DNA from: Phoenix dactylifera
Taxonomy: Eukaryota; Streptophyta; Magnoliopsida; Arecales; Arecaceae
DNA: 64,000 bases
Reading direction: 5' to 3'
NCBI RefSeq assembly: GCF_009389715.1
Contig: NC_052399.1
Location: 2,620,938-2,684,937, forward strand
The position numbers and the translations under genes are program-made. Below the pieces are notes generated by a model. It was not told the origin of the DNA, did not search any database, and saw only the letters and a program-made list of their open reading frames with translations. Shown here one piece after another: positions 34,803 to 43,514 of the stretch (positions are counted from its first letter, which is position 1; each line of letters starts with the position of its first letter).

Positions 34803-35721
34803 TCAATCCCTATGACGCCGTCGTCGACGCGTGTACTGCTGTACGTCCGAATGAGAGGGTGCTGTACTCGGGCCAGGCTCATCACCCAGAAGTAACTGAT
34901 GCATCTGACAAATAGCATGAAATAGGTGCCCGGCACCTAGTGACGTAGCCTCTGAGGGACCCATCCGTACAATGTCGGTACTGATACCGAGCGCATCTGC
35001 AATACGCCGCCGGTGCATGTCAGCATCATCATGACCTCCCCTAGCTCCAGAATGAGTACTCGAGCGCAGATGAGGAGGCTGAACTGCAACGTGCGTGATA
35101 CGGAGATACCACTCCATGTATCCCGGTATGCTGTCTGATGGCCGGGTAACTGGGTGGCTCCTGCTCGCCTGGCTCAGCACGTGGTCCTCCCACCGCTCCT
35201 GCTCCTGTTCGTCTCGGGCTGCCATCTCTCTACGAAGCCCGAAATCAGAATCTTATCGGTGAATCGATAAGAGCACTGTACTAACTCTATGAGGCCCGAC
35301 TGCCTCAATAGTGCTTTGAACCTGGTATTTGGTTGGTTTGAAGACCACCACTTCCATTCACCAACCTTAGCAGTATGGTTCATGCACTTTAGTGGAGCCC
35401 GTTCCTGTAATATAAATGTATAATTACTACTACTTTATAAAACATCAATAAACAAAATATAATGCTATAACAAATAAACAATACCTGTTGCCTCCAGATG
35501 GAAGCTGCTATATGCGTCCTGAAACTGATCAGGACGGACTCATCCTCTGGACCTCCTGGACATGGTCTAACGGACTCATCGTCTTCGCCCCTAGCGGGCA
35601 TATCATCATGCTCTGACTCAGGAGAGGGCGATGGCATATGAGCAGGCTCGGGAGAAGCAATCCTAGCACGACGTCTCCTAGCTGACGCCGTAGGTCTAAC
35701 TCTGGAGGGACCGGGATCCAT
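34803..35721 (-). pseudogene. Plant mobile domain (PMD/MAIN-like) gene relic in the OTU-MULE
   Basis: Exon 1 (35721-35485) starts MDPGPSRVRPTASARRRR and is acidic and proline-rich. Exon 2 begins at 35404 with an acceptor AG and encodes LKCMNHTAKVGEWKWW and FKALLRQSGLIELVQ, then ISGFVERWQPET, the N-terminal signature of aminotransferase-like PMD proteins. Directly after this, near 35220, the frame changes and the sequence continues as a PMD C-terminal region (SIPGYMEWYLRITH) up to 34803. The central 200 or so residues usual for PMD proteins are missing, so this is an internal-deletion relic. PMD proteins act in silencing and gene regulation in plants and are often found inside transposons. Confidence 0.75.
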
Positions 35722-36289
35722 GTCTGAAAATATAGAAATTCAATGTTAGGCTATATCAAAGAAAATAATTCAATTGCATACATAAATGATAAATGATAAA
35801 ACAAGCCAAAAAAGAAACAAGTTACTTCTTGGAATCTACATGATTGGGTTTTGTGATAAATAATTCAATGTTACTTCAATTGCATACATAAATGATAATT
35901 CAAAAGTATACGACTCGTAAACTCAAGACATAACTCAATAATAGACTTTACCTAAAACTATGCCGCAGTTCTTAGTTTTTGTTTTTAGTTTTTGTTCGTT
36001 AACTAATGTTGTGGTTTTATTATTTGATAGAGCATTTGATATGAGATAATCATTCCAAGATCAAGAATGACATCGATGAAGGTAACAAGATCATCATATT
36101 TGGATGCACCATGTTAATGCTATATGATAATGATTCTAAATTATCCCTACTTCTCAAATTACTATCTAATCTAGTAATGAAAAACTTGTCCTTGATGTTG
36201 GGTATCCAATTCACCCTAAGGACGTGATCTAGGCTAAAATTTGGGAATAAAAATAATTCTTAGTCTAGCAACAGAAAAAAAAAAAAAAA

Positions 36290-36405
36290 TTGGATTCGGC
36301 CCCATGGGGACCAAGATACATTGGGTCGGCCCCATGGGGCCGAACCAATGTATTTTGGTCGGCCCCATGGGGCCGAACCAAAGGCACTGGTTCAAAGAAC
36401 CAGTG
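36290..36405. repeat. Nested palindromes near the right end of the OTU-MULE
   Basis: Three occurrences of TCGGCCCCATGGGG, two of them the full 18-base palindrome TCGGCCCCATGGGGCCGA. Around one is a longer inverted repeat built on CCAA-ATACATTGG. The tract ends with a hairpin of stem GGCACTGGTTC and a 3-base loop. Confidence 0.9.
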
Positions 36406-36821
36406 CCGAACGATTTGGGGAGGCGGGGGGGAGCTACCTCGAGGTGGTCGTAGAGGCGCCGGCGAGGTGCTCGTTGCTCGGGAGATGGCCGGGGAGGTGG
36501 TCGGAGATCGGGAGAATGCCGGCGACGAGAGGGAGAAGGGGAAACGGGGGGGTTTTGGGCGTTGGCGAGGTGCTTTGGGCGGAACAGTTCAAAGGGAGAC
36601 GGAGGGGGTTTGGCCGCCGGCGAGGTGCTTGAGGCGAGGTTTTTTGGGCGGAAGGGAGAAGCCGGCGGGTGTTTTGGAGGGGAAGAGCGGGGTGGGGGGG
36701 GGTTGGGGGGTGTAGAGAGCAATTTAGGTGAGGGGGTGGGGAGGGTGGGGGGTAATTTAGGAATTTTTAATTTTTTAGGGGTGTCCTTAGCAAATGGGGG
36801 GGTGTAGAGAGTATTTAATTT
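36406..36821. other. G-rich subterminal region of the OTU-MULE
   Basis: This is purine-rich, strongly strand-asymmetric sequence with GGCGAGGTG repeated. The minus strand has an open Pro/Ser-rich frame with no recognisable domain. It may be the 5' UTR or promoter of the PMD gene. I see no gene of its own here. Confidence 0.5.
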
Positions 36822-36879
36822 TTTTTTAATTTTTGGGGGGTGTCCTGAGCAATAGGGGGGGGTGTATATAGAACCACCC

Positions 36880-36888
36880 CACTGAACC
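36880..36888 (+). repeat. 9-bp target-site duplication of the OTU-MULE, right
   Basis: CACTGAACC, identical to 30584-30592. Confidence 0.93.
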
Positions 36889-36963
36889 GCTTGTTATAAA
36901 AGCAGTCAACAGGGACTAAACGTTACAGCCGGGTCTAAGTTTGGACCATCCAGTAATTTCCCC

Positions 36964-37006
36964 AAATTAGAGTCCATGACCGTCCAGTAATTTCCCCAAA
37001 TTAGAG
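36964..37006 (+). repeat. Right target-site duplication of A' followed by a 34-bp partial repeat
   Basis: AAATTAGAG at 36964-36972 is the A' duplication. It is followed by a further copy of an element-end-like sequence (CCAGTAATTTCCCC) and AAATTAGAG again at 36998-37006, before the E0 sequence resumes. This is a local duplication or the trace of a second event. Confidence 0.7.
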
Positions 37007-37041
37007 TCCGGTTCAAGGATGGACCGGCCGTTAATTTCCCC
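37007..37041 (-). mobile_element. E0 right terminal piece, first copy
   Basis: TCCGGTTCAAGGATGGACCG and the following TTAATTTCCCC continue E0 after the A' insertion. It matches 54699-54732. Its complement begins GGGGAAATTAACGG, the family's terminal repeat. Confidence 0.8.
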
Positions 37042-38373
37042 TAACTTTTTTCTCAATATTTTCATTCATTTATAATGGATCTTCTGTAAACACATTCAAG
37101 CCACAAGAAGCCTGAGATATGAACATCTTCTTTCCGTTGAACAAAAAAAACTTTTTACTTTCATCATTTTGTTTTGCATTATCTTTATCTTTTCTCATAA
37201 AGTTCCCTAAAATATATCACAAAATTGAAAAAGAAAATCAACCATACCTTTTTTTTCCAATACCTCCCAAGCCAAATCAAGTAGTAGCTAATTCGAAGTT
37301 TCTCCTGTGGTGGGCGAACCTGCCATTGAAAAACCAGATCCATGGTCATCAGCACTGGCATGAAACCTTGGGCTTCGTACAAACAAGGTGAGACCATGGG
37401 AGATGGAAAGAGAAGAAATGGGATGGAATAGAGGAGGAAGGGAAGAGGATACCGGCTAGAAATAGACATATCAAGAACCATCCAAATCTGAGCCGTTAGT
37501 TTGGGGGCAAAAAGACAAGCTGATATTCGATAGATCGTTAGGATCTCTCGAATCCCAGTCCAGATCTTTGTCGAACTGAACAGATCAGCTAGCAGAGCTA
37601 GGGCTTGTGAGGGGCAGAGGCGGAGAGCCCTACCTGTACGACATGGTGTCGGACGGCGGCGGATCTTCCGGTGGCTGGAAAATTTCTTTGGTTTGGAAGA
37701 GGGAAAGTGAGAGACGAGCCGGCGCCCGGGAGTTCTTTTGCGAGGTTAGGGCGAAGAAGAGGGCAAAGAGAAACATCGACGTACGTAAAACCCTAATTTC
37801 TGGCTGGCATCACTTTTTAACCTAGCCTCCTCTTTTTCTACTTTTTGTTTTGAATACCGTGTAACGGCCAGCAGCGGCATTCTCACGCCGTTACAGTTTC
37901 ATTGGACTGAGTAGCTCGCGGAGACTACTCAGCCCAGCCCATATGAGCACAAGGCTGCTAAGAGGAGTTCCTTTCATTTGGTACATTTCTGAAGAAAATA
38001 ACATCCATAAATTCTCTTTTTATTTGTATATTTCTCTTTTTTTGTAAGCCAGCATTACCTATAAATGGGAACCCACTTGCCACTTGATCGGTATTGCAAA
38101 TCTAATTCTATTTAACATCTTTTGCAAACCTTGTATACGTATAAATCTTTATTACTTTGTTTCCCCATGCCATCATAATCCTAAATTTTGATGCAAGGGC
38201 TTGCATTCGCCACTGCCATTATTAGCCATAAGCTCACAATTTTCTTGGTACGCTCGCAAGTTTCATACGTAGCTGACCCAAGCTGAGAAACTCTCTCTGC
38301 GTGAAACATTTAGATATGTCGTTTGTAATCAGTTGATCGCATCTTTTATATGATTCTGGCATCTATTTGTACC
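37042..38373. other. Duplicated host block, copy 1
   Basis: It matches 54733-54836 plus 61234-62968 with high identity, interrupted there by MULE B' and a MITE. It contains the 5' end of an unidentified minus-strand gene (see 37634-37790) and its likely upstream region. At about 37140 it preserves the empty site of MULE B', and near 37950 that of the MITE. Confidence 0.7.
37634..37790 (-). pseudogene. Possible 5' exon of an unidentified host gene, copy 1
   Basis: On the minus strand a GC-rich leader is followed by ATG at 37644 and a short exon ATGTCGTACAG that ends at a good donor (GTAGGG, from 37633). Candidate downstream coding is seen around 37470-37260 (for example after an acceptor TTCTAG), but no domain is recognised, and the sequence below 37100 is transposon. 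This is the front of a gene cut by the rearrangement. The second copy (near 61732) has lost nine bases including this ATG. Confidence 0.4.
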
Positions 38374-39130
38374 TCCTGAAATGTTTAAAGATTGTTATGA
38401 TTAAGCTCCATTCACATTAAGTGACCAGATTTACAAAATTTTTAAAGATTGTTATGACCGGTTGCAAGTATCGGCGACAAATGCAAAGCAATCTAACTGA
38501 TGATCGTGTATGATAGAGGATAATTGGCATCAGTATATCAAAACTATCAAGAATAAAGGCCGGATATGGTGGCGACTACCAAAGTATGCAGTTATTATCT
38601 GTTAGTGTAAATAAATAAAAAATTATATTTTATCTTATCTTAGTATAAATAAGAGGATCTTTCAACAATCAATTCAATGAATTTTATCTTATCTTAGTCT
38701 ACCATAATTTGTACCTTAAAAGTAGGAGTAACTTAACTTTTATGATCATAGCCTGATGCTATATTCCTATTGTAGCTTAGCATTATACCTCTCTACTGTA
38801 GCTCAGTGCTATACCACTATCTATCTCCTTTGAATGGTGGTATAATAGTGACGAAAGTTCTTGAAAATTAAAGCACCTGGATCTACACTACTGTCCATCC
38901 TTTGATCATCATCACCTCTCCGATTGATTCAACATTGGTGGCACGCTCGCGCACATTTATTTTTACTAGTTGGCTTGTCACCACTCTTTTCTACCATACT
39001 TAGATGAGGCTCTGCCAATAGATCCCATGGTATGCTCGGACAACTCGAAAGGAGCACCAACACCGGACAATATACAAATAATGACAAAAACCTTTTGTCA
39101 CCTCAAGGACAGAACTACATACAATGGTAC
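38374..39130. other. Spacer with a possible LTR-end fossil (about 38600-38960)
   Basis: No gene is seen. Part of it has the look of an LTR end (an AT-rich stretch with a TATAAATAAG-like word, then a TTGGTGGCACGC tail), but no second repeat or target duplication was found. The LTR assignment is weak. Confidence 0.25.
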
Positions 39131-39210
39131 GTGATACACTGACAAATTCCAATAAGATGGTTAGTTCTTAATGCACACTTGTAAGTAAGAGAACAGCGAG
39201 GAAGAAACCA

Positions 39211-39393
39211 CACACCAAGAAGTTGAAACCGGTGACCCTGGCAAAGGAAGTGGCCATGGAGGTACCCGAGAGAGTAAGCTTTCCAAAATGTCCAACAAAC
39301 ATCACTGTATCACTTGGAGAATCATTAGTAATAACCATGGTGGCAGCTTAACCTCAGCTAAGACCTCTCCAGGCTTGGTTTCTCCATCTTCCT
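39211..39393 (-). pseudogene. MATE exon 1 remnant (copy E)
   Basis: On the minus strand this matches exon 1 of the MATE genes, from the start codon region (39393) to the VTGFNFL-like end (39213), with internal deletions and many changes. The neighbouring GA microsatellite and downstream flank are also of MATE type. No other exon follows. Confidence 0.75.
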
Positions 39394-39431
39394 CACCTCC
39401 CTTTGCTCTCTCCCAAGGATGAGATGGGATC

Positions 39432-39435
39432 GATG

Positions 39436-39481
<46 letters not shown>
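39432..39481. repeat. (GA)n microsatellite
   Basis: About 25 GA units, upstream of the MATE exon 1 remnant as in the other MATE copies. Confidence 0.95.
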
Positions 39482-39483
<2 letters not shown>

Positions 39484-39584
39484 AGTTCTCTACAAATAGA
39501 CATTGATGTTAAATAGAACTAGCATATAATATGCATGATGCACGCGGTATGATGGAGAAACCAAGTCTCCTCCTCTCTTTGATC

Positions 39585-39908
39585 CGTTTAACCCATTTTG
39601 ACACGTTTAATAATAACCCAACCCATTTAGCCTGTTTAAAATCTATTTAACTTCTTTAAAACTTGCTTTATTTATTTTGACATGTCTAACCCGACCCGTT
39701 TAACCTATTTAAATCCATTTAATCCATTAAAGAACTATTTAAACATAACTTAGCATGTTTAATAAATGGGTTATATGAGTTGGGTCAGATTGCCTATTTA
39801 AGAAACAGGTCGGATTCAAATTTGAAATTTTAACCTATTTAATAAATAGATTGGATTCGGGTTGACAAATTTTTAACCCAACCCGATCTGATTCGATTGC
39901 CACCCCTA
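39585..39908. mobile_element. MITE fragment of the GGTTAAAC-rich family
   Basis: Built from degenerate GTTTAACC / ATTTAAA words, it ends GATTGCCACCCCTAA, the terminus seen in the full copy at 40174-40699. The other end is not clear. Confidence 0.55.
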
Positions 39909-40173
39909 ACTAATATCGACACTATTAATAGCAGTGCCTTCATGGTGTATGGAAGACTCTAAACAAGTTGAGCTTTCGTGCAGAAACTTCTATCATTAAT
40001 ACCTTCAAAGTCATCTAAGCCACATGCCTTCAATTTTTTTTTTTTTTTTAACATCAAAAGAAGTCATCTAAGTCATGCCTCCTCCACCACCACCACCCAC
40101 TCCCTTCTGTTCGAAAGTCAAACTGCATTCACCCACATCATGAGGCAAAAACCACATGGAGATGGATTGCACT

Positions 40174-40699
40174 TAGGGGTGACTACCAGATCAGACGGGT
40201 CAAATATGAGTCGGGTTGGATGTGGATCACAACAAAAATTCGTCAATCTGAATTCGACCTGTTTATTAAACATATTAAATTTTTAGATTTGAATTCAACA
40301 TGTTTATTAAACAGGTAATCCGGTTTGACCCATATATTCATTTATTGAACATATCAAGTCAGGTTAAACGAGTTAAATAGATTTTTAATGGATTAAATAA
40401 ATTTAAACAGATTAAATAGGTTAAGCAGGTTCGGTTAAATAAGTCAGAAACAAATTAAGTAGGTTTTCAACAAGTTAAACAACTTTTAAACAAGTTAAAT
40501 GGGTCGGATTATGATTCGACCCAATTATTAAATGGATTAAAACGGACTAAACAGGTCAAAGGTCTAAATCTGAACCCAACCCATTTAATAAATAGGTCTA
40601 TATGGGTTGACCCGTTCATGACCCAAACCCATTTTTGCGAAACCCAAATCTGCTTAAAGCAGATTGTTTGTGGATCAGATTATAAATTACCAACCCTAA
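40174..40699. mobile_element. 526-bp MITE with TTAGGGGTG... ends
   Basis: Left end TTAGGGGTGACTACC and right end TTACCAACCCTAA are imperfect inverted repeats. The interior is a degenerate tandem of AGGTTAAACAGGTT-like words and is non-coding. Ends of the type TAGGGGTGGCAA are common in plant MITEs. No clear target duplication was found. Related copies are at 39585, in intron 1 of MATE C (45978-46315), and as a stub at 6035-6092. Confidence 0.6.
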
Positions 40700-41265
40700 T
40701 TCCCCCGCTTCACCCTCCCTCCTCTTCTCTTCCCTTCTAACTTATATGACTACATCTTTGTTTAAGCATTAGGAGATCTAGTCCCATTTGTATTCTGATC
40801 TAACGATATTGCCATTCTTCCACCATGGCTTGTGACAACCAAATAGAATAACCCTCGAAGCACCAATTTAAAGATTGGTGGAGCTAAAAGGGTCCCAATA
40901 CACAGCCACTCTCCTTAGCGTACAAAACACGGAACGAGAGTCTTCCCATTCTGCTACCCTCGTAATTTGTGAAAATATAAACCAGCATTCAAACATATCT
41001 CAGCCATGTAATTTTGTCTTTTACTAAATGATGCTTGAGATGCTAAATATAATGAACCCCAAATTTTATGGTGAGGTCACGAAGATAATTGCAGGAGGAA
41101 CAGAATAGGTAATGAGAAACTGAAGAGATAGTGAAGATAACCTTATATCATCCGAAGAACAGAACTAAGTACAATGGTACAAGATAGACTGACTGATTCC
41201 AATAAGATGGCTAGTTCTTGATGTACACGTGTGAGCAAGAAAACAGAGAGGAAGAGACCACATAC

Positions 41266-41502
41266 CAATAAGCTGAAACCGGTAACCCCAGCAAAGGAAG
41301 TGGCCATGGAGGCACCAGAGAGAGCAAGCTCTCCAAGATGGCCAACAAACCTCACTGAAATCACTTGGAGGATCATCTGTAACAAGCTTGTTGCTATCAA
41401 AGGCCCTGCCAACCATAGCTGCTTCTTAACCTCAGCCAAGACCTCTCCTCCTCCCTTTTCAGAACTTAGGAGCAGAGGAGACTCCACGCTTGGTTTCTCC
41501 AT
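41266..41502 (-). pseudogene. Lone intact MATE exon 1 (copy F)
   Basis: 237 bases from ATG (41502, [17 protein letters not shown]) to the donor GTATG at 41265, without a stop: 79 codons, as in copies A and C. About 550 bases of intron 1 follow down to the MITE at 40699, but no exon 2 to 8 is present. The sequence is closest to exon 1 of copy A (same Leu-Gln-Met-Ile and Arg/Met pattern). It is the truncated counterpart of copy A in the second block. Confidence 0.85.
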
Positions 41503-41543
41503 CTCTTCCTCACCTCCCTTTGCTGATGAGATGGGATATATGA

Positions 41544-41547
<4 letters not shown>

Positions 41548-41586
<39 letters not shown>
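41548..41586. repeat. (GA)n microsatellite upstream of MATE exon F
   Basis: About 19 GA units, matching the GA half of the microsatellite at 7369-7467. Confidence 0.93.
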
Positions 41587-41589
<3 letters not shown>

Positions 41590-42370
41590 CTTATCTGGGC
41601 ATCTATCGAACTCTAATCAAAATTGAAAGCAAGAATCAAAATGCGATATCAAAATCTATATTTATTTTATTTAATGAATACAGAATGCATATGTTAGTTG
41701 GAAACAAAAATTTATATCTATATTTATTTTAAACAAATATAAATATAAATCATATACTAAAAGTATAGACATAAGTACTGATATAAATCAGATAATTAAA
41801 TTTTATAACCATAAAAATCAAAAATATTACGGAGTAGGAGATAAAATAAGTTAATAGCATAATAATATTATCATTTATTTTTTTTAAAAGTTCGTGAATA
41901 CTTTATAAGATTAAATAGAATTATAAATAGAATCGAATATTTGGATACAGATCAAGTAGTTATCTATCCAAATTTATATTCAATTTTTTTTATGGATATG
42001 AATATAGATATTAATCAAATGATCAAATTTCTACCCATATCCTATAGATTCAAATAAAAAATAGATCGAAAAATATTATTCCGTTCACTTTTACTCAAAA
42101 GAAAATGGGATTTGAAGCATAAATACAAGATTTCATACATGTAACCATATTAATAAGTTTGGATTGTAATTTTGCAAACTCAAATATTTGATTTAGATGC
42201 TCTATACTTGCTTTCTTTTGAATTGCAAATAAAAATGATCCGATTTGAATTTATTACATGAAAGAATTACTGTTATCACGGGCTTCGTATTATTGTGGGC
42301 AACATCCTACAGTAGCACAGTCGTGTCATGGGCTGAATCTAGGGCGTGACAAATTATGTCAGAATCCGGG
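41587..42370. other. AT-rich spacer between MATE F and C, no gene
   Basis: It matches 7468-8330, the spacer between MATE A and B. This supports A-B and F-C being duplicate pairs. Confidence 0.7.
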
Positions 42371-42679
42371 TCATGACCAAAAGGTCTGGATACAAAAAAA
42401 TTTAGATTTTCGCCAAAATATATAATAGTTGGTGGCAGAAATATGAGGGAACAATACGATGACGGGAACAGAAATATATAATTCATGTCTCCATGTCGAT
42501 GGGAATGGTGGAGTTGTACACTCGATCCCTGGCTTTTCTTGCCTGAAAACAACATGAAACGATATTAGGCGGCGGCAGTTGGAATCATATGCAGAATGAA
42601 TTATATTAGCGCCATTTAGCTGGAAAATGTTTGAAAAAGCTGGTAGGCTAAAGAATTCAGTCCTTCATTAATTAAATCT

Positions 42680-43100
42680 TAAATTATCTCAACTTAAGAT
42701 TTAATCCAAAAAAAAAGCTAGCCAAAAGATATTATTTGAGTTTCTTGCTCTTTTATAATTACTCAAAAGCTACCTGGTGCATAGCTGATGTGGCACGGAT
42801 CCTCGCATACTTCCCCTTGTCAGGCTAAGGATCCAAATCAATTCAAATCTAATTACTAATTCTACGATTGGTCCATGGTCAGTCTCCATAAACACATATT
42901 GCAGTATCTCCTAATCTATATAGATTATAGGCCGGATCCACTCTAATACCATTTATCACAATCCAATATCTCATCCAAAAAAGACTAGTCGAAAGATATT
43001 ATTTAGATTTCTTGGTCGCATATAAGTACCCAAGATCTAGTAATGCATAGCCGATGTAGGACTAAACATACGCCCGATTGTGTTGTCACATAAATAAAGG
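42680..43100 (-). mobile_element. TRIM-like LTR element fossil, MATE unit 3
   Basis: Third copy of the fossil at 2610 and 8650: direct repeats at about 42680-42815 and 42955-43100 around a short non-coding middle. It was inherited with the MATE unit. Confidence 0.55.
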
Positions 43101-43514
43101 TACTTTTTAGAAAACTCATGTCTGGACTTGTTGCGACAGGGCTTCTGAGGAATGGTTTTGATTTGTCAGCTGAAAGTGCCATAATAAAACACATTCGGAG
43201 AACAATTTTCCTCGTCATCTCTCCAACTTTCATCATTAAATTAAGTTGTAGGAAAAATATAATGGAGTTCCTTCTATATGCAGCTTCATATTTATCTTTT
43301 TTCATATCCTAGTAATTGAGAGGGGGAAATACACTTCCTTTTTGAAATAGGCTTAGTTGCCGGGGCAATGAAGAGCAAAGTAGACATCAGAATGTTTCTA
43401 CTGCACTCAAAATAGAAATTGTAAAGCAAGATCAAAACTAGTTGGAATTATGTATTGAAATGACTCTAAGTGGATATCAAATATTAACACCTAGCAGAGT
43501 TCGCCTACATCGGG

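Larger units (their letters stand above)
30593..36879 (+). mobile_element. 6.3-kb MULE carrying transposase-OTU gene and PMD relic
   Basis: The terminal inverted repeats are about 55 bases and nearly perfect: the left end starts GGGGGGTTCTATATACACCC and the complement of the right end starts GGGTGGTTCTATATACACCC. Both continue with CTATTGCT-AGGACACCCCCC. With the 9-bp duplication this is a textbook MULE. It encodes a plus-strand transposase-OTU protein and a minus-strand plant-mobile-domain gene, converging in the middle. Three separate GC-rich repeat arrays lie in its non-coding parts. It is inserted in MULE A'. The near-identity of its ends suggests recent activity. Confidence 0.93.
22644..36963 (+). 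mobile_element. MULE A' (about 8 kb, plus a nested 6.3-kb MULE)
   Basis: The element starts AGGGAAATTACTTCCCC and ends in a sequence whose complement is GGGGAAATTACTGGATGG. The two ends share about 58 bases of loosely conserved inverted repeat, including GTAAC and AGTCCC-GTTGAC. A 9-bp target duplication flanks it. Inside are a plus-strand mudrA relic (N-terminal exons only) and a long minus-strand Ulp1-type gene relic. A second MULE (30593-36879) sits close to the right end. Both genes are broken, so A' is non-autonomous now. Confidence 0.85.

Noticed and set aside
36234-36722. 162-residue proline-rich minus-strand frame near the OTU-MULE end
   Set aside because: Low complexity; the better PMD start is at 35721, and this part overlaps the palindromes. 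It may be leader sequence.
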